Positions 51,333 to 60,292 of a DNA stretch of 64,000 nucleotides are shown here, one piece after another (positions within the stretch are counted from its first letter, which is position 1; each line of letters begins with the position of its first letter). Below the pieces are notes generated by a model. That model searched no databases, had not been told where the DNA came from, and worked only from the letters and a program-made list of their open reading frames with translations. Both the position numbers and the translations under genes were made by a program. Origin of the DNA: Halobium salinum (lineage in GTDB: Archaea; Halobacteriota; Halobacteria; Halobacteriales; Haloferacaceae); assembly GCF_026586625.1 (NCBI RefSeq), contig NZ_JAODIW010000005.1:248001-312000 (forward strand). Direction: 5' to 3'.

Positions 51333-52499
51333 CTACGCACTCCCCGCAGTCGGCGCACTCCGGCGGATGTGGCCGGCGACGTCCTCGTGTGAGAGCTCCT
51401 GTTCCGGCCCCGCCGGAAGCCGTCTGGGGACGAACTCGAGCAGGTTCAGCTGCTGGAGAAGCTCCCGGGCGTCCCCCTCCTCCAGGTCGAGCCGCCGTGC
51501 GAGTTCGTAGAGGGTCACGGAGCCGACGACCGCGTCGACCACGTCCGGAATTCGGACCTCGTCCGGCAGGCCGACGCCGTCGGCGACGAGCGGCTCCGCA
51601 CCGACCGGGTCGGCGTCCGGGTCGACGGCGTCGGAGCCCTCGGCCCCATCGTCGTCGGGAGTGCTGGTATCGGAGCCCTCAGCGTCGCCCTCTCCGACTC
51701 GGGAGTCCTCGGCCTCCGACCTAGCCCGCGGGGCCGTGTCGTAGGTGGTCGGGGCGTGGACGCCGGCCTCTATCATGTACCGCCTGACGGTCTCCGAGGC
51801 GACGTCCATCTCGATACGGCGGCTCATCTCCGTGAACGTCTCGCAACGCTCGTACAGCCGCTCCAAGTAGTCGACGTCGTCGTACGGCGGCACCGACTCG
51901 TCGCGAACCGCTGCGAGCGCCTCGGCTCCGTCCTGGGTTACCTCAGTGCCACCTTCGACTGTCCCCACACCGTCCGCTGCGAGGCCGTCGCCGCCGGCGG
52001 TCGAACTGTCCCGGGTCGGGGTGTCGTCGGCGGAGGGTCGGTCGCCGGTCGGTCCGCGTGCCTCCTCCGTCGACGCCGACGAATCCCCAGTCGTGTCGAG
52101 GTCGGCCGTCGGGGTCGCATCCGACGAGGTCGTCTCCGAGGGGCGGGTCGACCCCTCGATGACGACCTCGACGGTCAGCAGGAGTCCGCCGTCGTCGGTG
52201 GTCGCCGCCCCGCGGACGTCCGCGCTGACGGCCGCGTCGACCCGCTCCACGGCGTCTTCGAGGTGTGGCGCGGAGAACGTGACGCCGATACCACACTCCT
52301 CGTCGACGGACGCCGACTCGGCGGCGAGCGTCGGCCCGTCCTCCCCGTCCGGACCGGGGAACGCGGCCGGGACGGTGACCGTCGCTCGAACCGTCCCGTC
52401 GTCGTCCGTCGACGCCTCGACCGCCCGCACCGACCGCCCCTCCGACTCGTACTGCTCGACGATCCGGGAGAGGAGGTCGAAGGAGGTTCCGAGTGGCAT
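51333..52499 (-). CDS. HTH protein with long acidic linkers, putative regulator
   Basis: A 388-residue protein without a named family. Residues 1-120 form an alpha/beta domain (FDLLSRIVEQYESEGRSVRA; later VTFSAPHLEDAVERVDAAVS). Residues 120-185 are a low-complexity Ser/Thr/Asp linker. Residues 205-245 contain a helix-turn-helix, ERCETFTEMSRRIEMDVASE then TVRRYMIEAGVH. A second disordered linker (250-300) leads to a C-terminal helical module with VVGSVTLYELARRLDLEEGD, another HTH-like unit. Two HTH-like modules suggest DNA binding. The IS1341-type element lies directly upstream of its start (52564 on). Confidence 0.65.
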   Translation of the reverse strand: MPLGTSFDLLSRIVEQYESEGRSVRAVEASTDDDGTVRATVTVPAAFPGPDGEDGPTLAAESASVDEECGIGVTFSAPHLEDAVERVDAAVSADVRGAATTDDGGLLLTVEVVIEGSTRPSETTSSDATPTADLDTTGDSSASTEEARGPTGDRPSADDTPTRDSSTAGGDGLAADGVGTVEGGTEVTQDGAEALAAVRDESVPPYDDVDYLERLYERCETFTEMSRRIEMDVASETVRRYMIEAGVHAPTTYDTAPRARSEAEDSRVGEGDAEGSDTSTPDDDGAEGSDAVDPDADPVGAEPLVADGVGLPDEVRIPDVVDAVVGSVTLYELARRLDLEEGDARELLQQLNLLEFVPRRLPAGPEQELSHEDVAGHIRRSAPTAGSA

Positions 52500-52581
52500 G
52501 TGTTGCTATAGAATAACACACCGTAGAGCATAATCGTACGTGAGGAATAGCCCACCCTTTTACTTGAATGAGGCGCTAAGG

Positions 52582-52624
52582 CCCCTTCTTCAACGAGCGA
52601 CCAACGGGAGCGAGTAGGGAGGGG
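52582..52624 (+). repeat. Left-end imperfect hairpin of the IS1341-type element
   Basis: CCCCTTCT (52582-52589) can pair with AGGGAGGGG (52616-52624) using G-T wobbles; the loop contains ACGAGCGA and GGAGCGAG. It resembles the right-end hairpin, as expected for single-strand-recognised IS200/IS605 ends. Confidence 0.55.
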
Positions 52625-52690
52625 ATACAGCGCCGCACGAGTAGCAAATACGTTCGGCGCTCGGCCCACAAGCCCACAAATCGCAATAAC

Positions 52691-52720
52691 TATGCGCATA
52701 GGTGCGCATAGTGCGTATGT
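52691..52720. promoter_or_regulatory. Reiterated TGCGCATA operator-like repeats
   Basis: TATGCGCATA (52691-52700, a perfect palindrome), GGTGCGCATA (52701-52710) and GTGCGTATGT (52711-52720) give three near-copies of TGCGCAT at 10-bp spacing, one helical turn. They overlap the possible start of the small RHH-like gene, suggesting autoregulation by that protein. They sit inside the element, between its left end and tnpB. Confidence 0.55.
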
Positions 52721-52841
52721 AGTGAGACGGAAGAATATCACCATCCGCGAAGACCAAGCCGAGTGGGTCGAGGAGAACCACCTCAACCTCTCGTCGTTCG
52801 TTCGCGGGCAACTTGACGAACTCATCGAAGAACGCTCGTGA
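52692..52841 (+). CDS. Small RHH-like protein upstream of tnpB
   Basis: The frame from ATG 52692 (or GTG 52722) encodes KNITIREDQAEWVEENHLNL then SSFVRGQLDELIEERS. A beta-strand plus two helices with a conserved-looking S-S-F-V-R turn match the ribbon-helix-helix fold (CopG/Arc-like). Its TGA overlaps the GTG of tnpB (GTGA), so the two are coupled. Such small genes often precede haloarchaeal IS1341-type tnpB, as far as I recall. It probably binds the TGCGCATA repeats and limits expression. It is intact although tnpB is not. Confidence 0.68.
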   Translation: MRIGAHSAYVVRRKNITIREDQAEWVEENHLNLSSFVRGQLDELIEERS

Positions 52842-54061
52842 ACTACAACTACAGGTATCGACTCCGACCGTCCGACGCTCACCGCGAACAGTTAGCGTGG
52901 ACTGTCGATACCTGTAGGCAGGCCTACAACCACTTCCTCCACCGACTCAACCGCACCGACGACACGTCGGCGTACTCCGAGCAGAAGCTCCTGCCGAGCC
53001 TCAAGAAGTGGTGGAGCGACCTGAAAGGCGTTCACTCGAAGGTACTACAGAAGGTCGTGCAACGGCTGTACGACAACCTCTCGACGCTACACGGGAGGAA
53101 AGAGAACGGCTAGCGCGTCGGCACGCTCAAGTGGAAGGCACCGGGCGAATACCGCAGTTTCACCTACAGCCAATCCGGCTTCAAGCTCAAGAACACGAGC
53201 GGTCGGACGCGACTGTGGCTCTCGAAGCTCGGCGAGATACCCATCACCTTTCACCGCGACCTGCCAAACGACGCTGAAATCAAGACCGTCACGGTCAAGC
53301 AGGAACCCACCGGGAAGTGGTACGCCATTCTTGGGGTCGAGACTCCCGACGACCCGCCGGAGAAACCCGAGAATCCCGAGAAATGTGTCGGTATCGACGT
53401 GGGGATTCTCAAGTACGCCCACGACACGGACGGAACCGCCGTCGAATCGCTCGACCTGTCCGACGAACGCGAGCGGTTGGAACGCGCACAACGCGACCTC
53501 TCGCGGAAGGAACACGGGTCCGCGAATTGGGAGAAACAGCGGAAGGTCGTGGCCGAACGTCATGCCGACCTCAAGAACAAGCGCCGCGACTTCCTTCACA
53601 AGTTGTCGAACTACTACGCCCGAGAATACGACCTCGTGGCCGTCGAGGACTTGGACGCGAAGGGTTTGGTCGAACTACCGGGCAACTCGCGCAACCGGGC
53701 AGGAGCGGCGTGGGGGACGTTTCTGCGGATGCTCGAATACAAGTGTGAGCGGGAAGGGACGCACTTCGTCGCCGTGAATCCACGCGGAACAACGAAAGAG
53801 TGCGCGTCCTGCGGCGTTTCGACCGAGAAACCGTTGTGGGTTCGTGAACACTCCTGCCCGGCGTGTGGGTTCGAAGCGGACAGAGACGCGAACGCGGCGT
53901 GGAACATTCTTTCTCGCGGTATCAGGAAGCGGTTAGGAGCGGGACGCTCCGAATCAACGCCTGTGGAGACTGCGCTCCCTGTGGATACGTCCGTGTCTGC
54001 AAAGCGTGTCGTTGAAACAGGAAGCCCCACCCTCAAGCGCGAGCCGTCAGGCGAGCGGTAG
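52838..54061 (+). pseudogene. tnpB: TnpB (RNA-guided nuclease ancestor) with internal TAG
   Basis: One frame from GTG 52838 encodes a full TnpB except for TAG at codon 92 (53111-53113), between GRKENG and RVGTLKWKAPG. The remainder is intact: RuvC I CVGIDVGILKYA (Asp187), RuvC II VAVEDLDAKGL (Glu270), zinc ribbon CASCGVST...CPACGF, and RuvC III ADRDANAAWN (Asp350). TnpB cuts DNA with a guide RNA made from the element's right end. With one stop, full-length protein needs suppression; a downstream product from an internal start would lack the N-terminal wedge domain. One substitution (AAG or CAG to TAG) explains it, so inactivation is recent. Confidence 0.88.
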
Positions 54062-54068
54062 GGTGGGG
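54025..54068 (+). ncRNA. Right-end hairpin / putative omega (reRNA) scaffold end
   Basis: CCCCACCCT (54025-54033) and AGGGTGGGG (54060-54068) form a perfect 9-bp stem closing a 26-nt loop with inner CGCGAGCC/GGCGAGCG pairing. It overlaps the 3' end of tnpB (stop 54059-54061). TnpB guide RNAs (omega RNA/reRNA) derive from this end: the scaffold ends at the element boundary and the guide is the flanking sequence (about 54077 on). Whether it is transcribed is unknown. Confidence 0.55.
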
Positions 54069-54214
54069 TAGTTCACTATCCCGACGGAAACCGGCCGACA
54101 GAATCCATCCGTGGAGCGGAGAGGTTCCGTTCCGCCCGACCGACGGGCGGCTCGGCCGGCGGCGTCACCGGGGCGCCGTGTCGGGGTCTACCCGGCGTCG
54201 CGTCGGTCAGTCGC

Positions 54215-54634
54215 TCACTCCGACAGTTCCTGCCAGCGGTCGACGCCGGCCTCGGCGACGTCCCGGTCCTGCGAGACGGCGCCGCCGGAGACGCCGATCG
54301 TCCCGACGATCTCGCCGTCGCGTTCGAGCGGGTAACCGCCGCCGAATATCACGATGCGGCCCTCGTCGGTGGTCTGCAGCCCGTACAGGGAGTTGCCCGG
54401 CTCCGACGCCTCGGCCAGTTCGTGAGTCGACGTCTCCAGGGCGGCCGCCGTGTACGCCTTGTTCCGCGAGATGTTCACCGAGGCGAGCCAGGCGCCGTCC
54501 ATGCGGTGCTGGGCGATCAGGTTCCCCTCGCTGTTGGCGACCGTGATCACCATCGGGTTGTCGATCTCCTCGGCCCGGTCCTCCGCCGCGTCGATCAGCT
54601 CCGTCGCCGTCTCCAGCGGAATGGATTCGACCAT
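54215..54634 (-). CDS. GlcG/HbpS-family heme-binding-type protein
   Basis: A 139-residue protein of the DUF336 family. ATELIDAAEDRAEEIDNPMV (9-28), VANSEGNLIAQHRMDGAWLA (about 32-51), SVNISRNKAYTAAAL, FGGGYPLERDGEIVGTIGVS and GGAVSQDRDVAEAGVDRW are all standard. Homologues bind heme (HbpS), accompany glycolate/propanediol or C1 pathways, or act as small-molecule sensors. There is no signal peptide, so it is cytoplasmic here. It is divergent from the dimethylglycine-dehydrogenase-like gene at 54841 and may serve that pathway; its role is unproven. Confidence 0.9.
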   Translation of the reverse strand: MVESIPLETATELIDAAEDRAEEIDNPMVITVANSEGNLIAQHRMDGAWLASVNISRNKAYTAAALETSTHELAEASEPGNSLYGLQTTDEGRIVIFGGGYPLERDGEIVGTIGVSGGAVSQDRDVAEAGVDRWQELSE

Positions 54635-54840
54635 CGGACGGAGGGTCGTAGGACGGACCCAAAAGCGTGGTTGCCGCCGGCAGTACCCGTCGCGGGAGCG
54701 GACTGACGAGCGCGCTAGCGGCCGAATAACGGGAGCTCGCCCCTCGAAGCTCTACCTGACACGCCCCCGAAAGGTTGTGCCCGGAACCGTGGGAGGCGGT
54801 AGCTATATTGGCGCGCCCGGGTGACGTCAAAATCAGACCC

Positions 54841-57414
54841 ATGAATCCGACAGACAGCTTGCCGTCCGAGGCCGGCACCGTCATCGTCGGCGCCGGGATC
54901 GTCGGCTGCAACCTCGCGTACCAGCTCACGAAGCTCGGCCGCGACGACGTGGTCGTCGTCGACCAGGGGCCGATGCCCACGACCGGCGGGTCGTCGACCC
55001 ACGCGCCGGGCATCATGTTCCAGACGGCGGAGGAGAAGATCCTCACCAAGTTCGCGAACTACAGCCGGGAGCTGTACTCCGAGCTCGAGGGCGCCGACGG
55101 CCACCAGGCGTACAACGAGGTCGGCGGCGTCGAGGTCGCCCGTACCGAGGAGCGCATGGACTTCCTCGAGCGCCGCGTGGAGAACGGGCTCGCGTGGGGT
55201 ATCGAGGACCCGCAGATCCTCTCCCCGGCGGAGGTCGGCGAGCGCCTCCCGCTCGTGAACGAGGACGAGATCATCGGCGGGTACTACTCCCCGACCGACG
55301 GGCAGGTCTCGGGCGTCGTCGCCTGCGACGCGTTGGCCCGCGAGGCGATGGAGCAGGGCGCCCAGTTCGTCCCGCACACTCGCACCGAGGACGTCGAGTT
55401 CGACGGCGACTCGGTGTCGGCGGTCGTCACCGAGAACGGGGCCATCGACTGCGACGAGGTCGTCGTCGCGACCAACATCTGGGCCCGCCAGCTCGGCGAG
55501 GAGCTCGACGTCCACCTCCCGGTGACGCCCGTCGAGCACCAGTACACCATGACCGAGCCGCTCGACGAACTCGCCGAGGGCGCGGTCGACGTCACCGACC
55601 ACCCGCTGTTCGAGAACTACCGGAACGTCTCCGGCGAGAAGGCGAAGCGCCTGCTCGTCGGCCCCGACCGGCCCATCCTGCGTGACCAGGACAACGCGAT
55701 GTACTTCCGAACCCACGGGGACGCCTACGGGATCGGTTCGTACAACCACGAGCCCATCGTGCCTGACCCGAAGGAGCTCGGCGGCAACGACCCGGACGGG
55801 GAGCAGGGGTCGGTCCACGAGTTCACCGACTACCACATGGAGAACGCGACCCACCCGGACCGACCGGAGAAGGCCCCCCGGCAGGCCAGCGACGAACTGC
55901 TCCCCGCCACGGCCGGCAAGGAGCTCGAACACAAGTACAATGGGATGTTCTCGGAGACGCCCAACGGACTCCCCGCGATGGGGCCGGTCCAGGGGTACGA
56001 CGGGCTCTGGGTGTCGGCGGGCATCTGGGTCACCCACGCCGGCGGCGCCGGAAAGGCCCTCGCGGAGTGGATGGAGAACGGCGTCCCCAGACTCGACGAC
56101 GGGCCCATCGACCTCGCACACGCCGACGTCAACCGGTTCAACGCCCACGAAGGGAGCTGGGACTTCGCACGCGACCTCGGCGCCGAGGAGTACCGCATCG
56201 TCTACAACATCATGCACCCGAAGTGGGTGTGGACGGAGTCACAGCGCGACATCCGGCGGACGCCGATGCACCACACCCACGAGGAGTACGGCGGCGAGAT
56301 GTGGGCCGAGGCCGGCTGGGAGGCGCCACAGTGGTTCGAGTCGAACGCCGACCTCGTGGCGAGGTACGCCGACCGCATCCCCGACCGCGAGGGGTGGGAG
56401 GCGGTGTACTGGTCGCCCATCGAGGGCGCCGAGGCGCTGCACGTCCGCGAGCACGTCGGCCTCCACGACATGACCCCGTTCAACAAGATGGAGGTCATCG
56501 GCGACGACGCCGGCGCGTTCGTCCAGCATCTCTGTACGAACGACATGGACCTCGACGTCGGCGACGTGCGCTACACCCTCATGTGCAACGAGGGCGGCGG
56601 CGTCCGCGCCGACATCACCGTCACCCGCACCGACGAGGACCGCTACCTCCTCCTGACGACCGGCCGCGAGGTCGGGAACAACCACGTCGCGTGGGTGCGC
56701 GAGCAGTCCCCCGACGGCGTCGTCGTCAACGACGTCACCTCCAGCCTCGCCGCGATGGTCTGTACCGGCCCCGACGCCCGGAAGGTGCTGTCGAAGGTGA
56801 CCGACGTCGACCTCTCCGACGACGCCTTCCCGTTCTTCACCAGCCAGCAGTTCTACGTGAAGAACGTCCCCGTCACCGCGCTGCGGGTCTCCTACGCCGG
56901 CGAACTCGGCTGGGAGCTGTACACCCCCTCGGAGTACGGCGAGCGCCTCTGGGAGCACGTCATGGAGGCCGGCGAGGAGTACGACATCCGGCCGTACGGC
57001 AACGGCGCGCTCGACATCCTCCGCATCGAGAAGGGGTTCCGGCTGTGGGGCGAGGACCTCCACACCGAGCACAACCCCTACGAGGCCGGCCTCGGGTGGG
57101 CCGTCGACCTCGACACCGACTTCGTCGGCAAGGAGGCCGTCGAGGCCGCCGCCGCGGGCGACAACATCGACCACGAGGTCGCCCCCCTCACCCTCGACGA
57201 CGAGGAGGCGATGGTGATGGCCCACCGGCCGGTGCTCGACGGCGACGACCCCATCGGCTACGTCCACAGCGCCGAGTACGGCTACAGCGTCGGCGCCTGC
57301 GTCGCCTACACCTACCTCCCGCCGGAGTACGCCGAACCCGGCACCGAGGTGGAGATTCGCTACGAGGGCGAACGCTACGACGCGACGGTCCGCGAGGAGC
57401 CGCTGCTCGACTGA
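54841..57414 (+). CDS. Dimethylglycine/sarcosine dehydrogenase-like flavoprotein 1
   Basis: An 857-residue fusion. The FAD domain (about 12-400) has IVGAGIVGCNLAYQL and GGSSTHAPGIMFQT, where His54 aligns with the covalent-FAD His of mammalian DMGDH (WHAAG). An FAO_M linker (about 415-470) precedes the GcvT-type folate domain (about 480-740; HVGLHDMTPFNKMEVIGDDA, ALRVSYAGELGWELYTP) and a GcvT C-terminal barrel (about 755-855). Oxidative N-demethylation would give a methylene group trapped by tetrahydrofolate as 5,10-methylene-THF. Candidate substrates are dimethylglycine, sarcosine or another methylamine. ATG 54841 is preceded by an in-frame 22-codon extension of poor composition. Confidence 0.88.
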   Translation: MNPTDSLPSEAGTVIVGAGIVGCNLAYQLTKLGRDDVVVVDQGPMPTTGGSSTHAPGIMFQTAEEKILTKFANYSRELYSELEGADGHQAYNEVGGVEVARTEERMDFLERRVENGLAWGIEDPQILSPAEVGERLPLVNEDEIIGGYYSPTDGQVSGVVACDALAREAMEQGAQFVPHTRTEDVEFDGDSVSAVVTENGAIDCDEVVVATNIWARQLGEELDVHLPVTPVEHQYTMTEPLDELAEGAVDVTDHPLFENYRNVSGEKAKRLLVGPDRPILRDQDNAMYFRTHGDAYGIGSYNHEPIVPDPKELGGNDPDGEQGSVHEFTDYHMENATHPDRPEKAPRQASDELLPATAGKELEHKYNGMFSETPNGLPAMGPVQGYDGLWVSAGIWVTHAGGAGKALAEWMENGVPRLDDGPIDLAHADVNRFNAHEGSWDFARDLGAEEYRIVYNIMHPKWVWTESQRDIRRTPMHHTHEEYGGEMWAEAGWEAPQWFESNADLVARYADRIPDREGWEAVYWSPIEGAEALHVREHVGLHDMTPFNKMEVIGDDAGAFVQHLCTNDMDLDVGDVRYTLMCNEGGGVRADITVTRTDEDRYLLLTTGREVGNNHVAWVREQSPDGVVVNDVTSSLAAMVCTGPDARKVLSKVTDVDLSDDAFPFFTSQQFYVKNVPVTALRVSYAGELGWELYTPSEYGERLWEHVMEAGEEYDIRPYGNGALDILRIEKGFRLWGEDLHTEHNPYEAGLGWAVDLDTDFVGKEAVEAAAAGDNIDHEVAPLTLDDEEAMVMAHRPVLDGDDPIGYVHSAEYGYSVGACVAYTYLPPEYAEPGTEVEIRYEGERYDATVREEPLLD

Positions 57415-57671
57415 CGCGCTACGAGGAACCGGTAACCCGACCGACGCGCCGACCGCCGTCCGCGACAACACCCCTCTTCTCGCTGTCAGGTTGTGGTTCG
57501 TTCGGCCCGGCCTCGGCCGTCCAGCCGTTCCGTCGACTCGGCGGTTCGCGGTATCGGCGATTCGACCGCGAGCGCCCTCGGTTCGGGGAGATACCGGTGT
57601 TCCGCCCGACGCCGCGACCGACCCCACCGGTGTCTTTAACATTGCCACGGGGACAACCCGCCACGAGAGAG

Positions 57672-60224
57672 ATGAGCACTACGGACCTCCCGTCCCAGTC
57701 GAGGACCGTCGTCGTCGGCGCCGGCGCCGTCGGGTGTAGCGTCGCGTACCACCTGACGGAGTTGGGCGCCGAGGACGTCACCGTCGTCGACCAGGGCCCC
57801 CTACCGGTCACCGGCGGCTCGTCGGTCCACGCGCCGGGCATCATGTTCCAGACGTCGCCGTCGAAGGTACAGACGAAGGCCGCGTACTACACCAGCCGGT
57901 TCCTCTCGGACATCGGCACGTACGACGAGGTCGGCGGCATCGAGGTCGCCCGCAGCGAGGAACGCATGGACTTCCTCCGGCGGCGCGTCGAGTGGGCGAC
58001 GTCCTACGGCCTCCCCGAACCGGAACTCCTGTCGCCCGAGGAGGTCGGCGAGCGCCTCCCGCTCGTCGACGAGGAGGAGATTCTCGGCGGCTACTACTCC
58101 CCGACCGACGGCCGCGTCGACGGCATCGAGACGCTCCAGTGGTACATCGAGAACACCCCGGCGAACTTCGTCGGCGACACGGCGGTGACCGACCTGGAGG
58201 TCGAAGACGGCGAAATCACCGCCGTCGTCACCGACAGGGGTCGCATCGACTGCGACCGCTGTGTCATCGCGACGAACAACTGGGGGTATCAAACTGGAAA
58301 GCTCGCCGGACTCGACCTCCCCATCGCGCCGGTCGAACACCAGTACGTCGTCACCGAGCCGATGGAGGAACTCGCTGACGCGGAGTCGGGGGTCGGTGAC
58401 CACACCGCCGGCCTGGACGTCCCCGGGGACCGGAACATCCAGGAGTACATGAGCGAGGGGCCCAACCGCCCGGTCGGCCGCGACCAGGACCACTCGCTCT
58501 ACTTCCGGACTCACGGCGACGCACTCGGCATGGGGTCGTACAACCACGAGTCCCTGCCGGTCGACCCGGAGGCGATGGGTCGCAACAGCGAGGACCGGCA
58601 GGCGTCGGTCCGAGGGTTCTCGACGGAGCACTGGGAACGACCGACCCACCCGAACCGGGACAAGTCCGCGAAGCAGGCGTTCGACGAACTGCTCCCGGCC
58701 AGCGCCGACAAAGAGTACGCCGTCACCGAGAACGGCATCTTCGTGTTCACGCCGGACGGGATGCCGGCCGTCGGCCCCACGGCGCAGGTGGACGGGCTCT
58801 GGAGCGCCCTCGCCATCTGGTGGACCCACTCCGCCGGCTACGGCCGCATCGTCGCCGAGTGGATGGAGAACGGCGTCCCGCGGCTCCCTTCGGGACCGGT
58901 GGACACCGGCGGCATCCACGTGCGGCGCTTCGAACCCCACGCCGGCGAGAAGGACTTCTTCGTCGACCGCGGCGCGAAGCGCTACGAGCAGGTGTACAGC
59001 ATCGTCGAGCCGCGCTGGCAGCCCGACGACCACCGCGGGCTCCGAGCCAGCCCGTTCTACGAGCAGCAGCGCGACCTCGGCGCGGAGTTCGTCCAGAGCG
59101 GCGGCTGGGAGTCGGCGCAGTGGTACGAGTCCAACACGGACCTCGTCGACCGCTACGCGGACCGCATCCCGGAACAGGACGGCTGGCGGGGAATCAACCG
59201 TTCCCCCATCGAGGGTGCAGAGCACATCCACACCCGCGAGCACGTGTCGATGTTCGACATGACCACCTTCAGCTCCATCATGGTGTCCGGCGAGGGGAGC
59301 GAGGCGTTCCTCCAGCGGGTGTGTAGCAACGACATGGAAATCGAGGAGGGACAGGTGCGCTACTCGCTCCTGCTGAACGAGGGCGGCGGCATCCTCGCCG
59401 ACGTCACCGTCGTCCGCCTCGGCGCCGAGGAGTACATGGTGACGACCGGCGGCGGCAACTCCCCGCGCATCCACGGCTCGTGGCTGGAGGAGCACGCCCC
59501 GGGCACGGTCTCCGTCCACGTCGAGGAGGGCGCGAAGTCCACTATCGGGCTCTGGGGGCCGAAGTCCCGGCTCCTGCTCCAGCGCTGCACCGACGCCGAC
59601 GTCACGAACGACGGCTTCCCGTACTTCCGCGCGAAGCAGATGTACGTCGGTGAGGTGCCCGTCATCGCCCTGCGCGTCTCGTACGTCGGCGAACTCGGCT
59701 GGGAGCTGTGGGCGCCCAGCGAGTACGGCCGGCGCCTCTGGGAGACGCTGTGGGAGGCGGGACAGGACCTCGACGTGCGGCCGATGGGCGGCGGCGCCCT
59801 CGAGTCGATGCGCCTCGAAAAGGGGTTCCGCCTCTGGGGGACCGACATCGACACCGACTCGAACCCGTTCGAGGCCGGCCTCCCGTTCGCCGTCGACATG
59901 GACACCGACTTCGTCGGCAAGGAGGCGCTCGAGGCCGCGAAAGAGGCGGGTATCGACTCGCGCATCACCCCGCTCACCCTCGACGACACGACCGACATCG
60001 CCCTGAGCGGGCGACCGGTCACGAAGGACGGCGAGGCCATCGGCTACGTCCAGGCGGCCGACTACGGCTACACGGTCGGCGAGTCCATCGCCTACACGTA
60101 CGTCCCGAGCGAGTACGCGGAGGCTGGGACGGACGTGCAGGTCCGGTGCGAGGGCGAACTGTACGACGCGACCGTCCGCGACGAACCGCTGTTCGACCCC
60201 GGCCGCGAGAAGATCATCCGGTAG
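57672..60224 (+). CDS. Dimethylglycine/sarcosine dehydrogenase-like flavoprotein 2
   Basis: An 850-residue paralogue of the preceding gene with the same order: FAD domain (VVVGAGAVGCSVAYHL; GSSVHAPGIMFQTSPS with His53), FAO_M linker, GcvT folate domain (about 475-735; EHVSMFDMTTFSSIMVSGEG, ALRVSYVGELGWELWAPSE) and C-terminal barrel. It diverges from copy 1 at substrate-side positions, e.g. FALAIWWTHSAGYGR-type versus SAGIWVTHAGGAGK near residue 385, suggesting a different methylated amine, e.g. one enzyme for dimethylglycine and one for sarcosine. The 257-bp gap before it has no gene; a TTTAACATTG block near 57632 may be a TATA. Confidence 0.88.
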   Translation: MSTTDLPSQSRTVVVGAGAVGCSVAYHLTELGAEDVTVVDQGPLPVTGGSSVHAPGIMFQTSPSKVQTKAAYYTSRFLSDIGTYDEVGGIEVARSEERMDFLRRRVEWATSYGLPEPELLSPEEVGERLPLVDEEEILGGYYSPTDGRVDGIETLQWYIENTPANFVGDTAVTDLEVEDGEITAVVTDRGRIDCDRCVIATNNWGYQTGKLAGLDLPIAPVEHQYVVTEPMEELADAESGVGDHTAGLDVPGDRNIQEYMSEGPNRPVGRDQDHSLYFRTHGDALGMGSYNHESLPVDPEAMGRNSEDRQASVRGFSTEHWERPTHPNRDKSAKQAFDELLPASADKEYAVTENGIFVFTPDGMPAVGPTAQVDGLWSALAIWWTHSAGYGRIVAEWMENGVPRLPSGPVDTGGIHVRRFEPHAGEKDFFVDRGAKRYEQVYSIVEPRWQPDDHRGLRASPFYEQQRDLGAEFVQSGGWESAQWYESNTDLVDRYADRIPEQDGWRGINRSPIEGAEHIHTREHVSMFDMTTFSSIMVSGEGSEAFLQRVCSNDMEIEEGQVRYSLLLNEGGGILADVTVVRLGAEEYMVTTGGGNSPRIHGSWLEEHAPGTVSVHVEEGAKSTIGLWGPKSRLLLQRCTDADVTNDGFPYFRAKQMYVGEVPVIALRVSYVGELGWELWAPSEYGRRLWETLWEAGQDLDVRPMGGGALESMRLEKGFRLWGTDIDTDSNPFEAGLPFAVDMDTDFVGKEALEAAKEAGIDSRITPLTLDDTTDIALSGRPVTKDGEAIGYVQAADYGYTVGESIAYTYVPSEYAEAGTDVQVRCEGELYDATVRDEPLFDPGREKIIR

Positions 60225-60292
60225 GTTAGACGCGGCCGGCATCCTGCCGGACACAGACAGACCAACGACCAACCCCACCTCACTCATCAGCC

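Larger units (their letters stand above)
52564..54076 (+). mobile_element. IS1341-type (IS200/IS605 family, TnpB-only) element
   Basis: Element bounds are inferred. TTAC (52560-52563) would be the target motif left of the element. A left-end hairpin at 52582-52624 and a right-end hairpin at 54025-54068 share the pattern CGAGC...GAGCG.GTAGGG.GGGG. The right end would be near GTTCAC (54071-54076). Inside lie a small basic/acidic RHH-like gene, then tnpB broken by one TAG. There is no tnpA, as usual for IS1341-type elements, which need a TnpA supplied in trans. No target duplication is expected. Confidence 0.75.

Noticed and set aside
56067-57671. Very long frame running through flavoprotein 1 into flavoprotein 2
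   Set aside because: Before ATG 57672 the translation is Arg-rich low-complexity sequence lying out of frame over a well-defined DMGDH-like gene; only the part from 57672 is real.
57801-60287. 828-residue minus-strand frame opposite flavoprotein 2
   Set aside because: Antisense frame in GC-rich DNA; Val/Arg/Leu-rich with no motifs, while the plus strand has clear FAD and GcvT domains.
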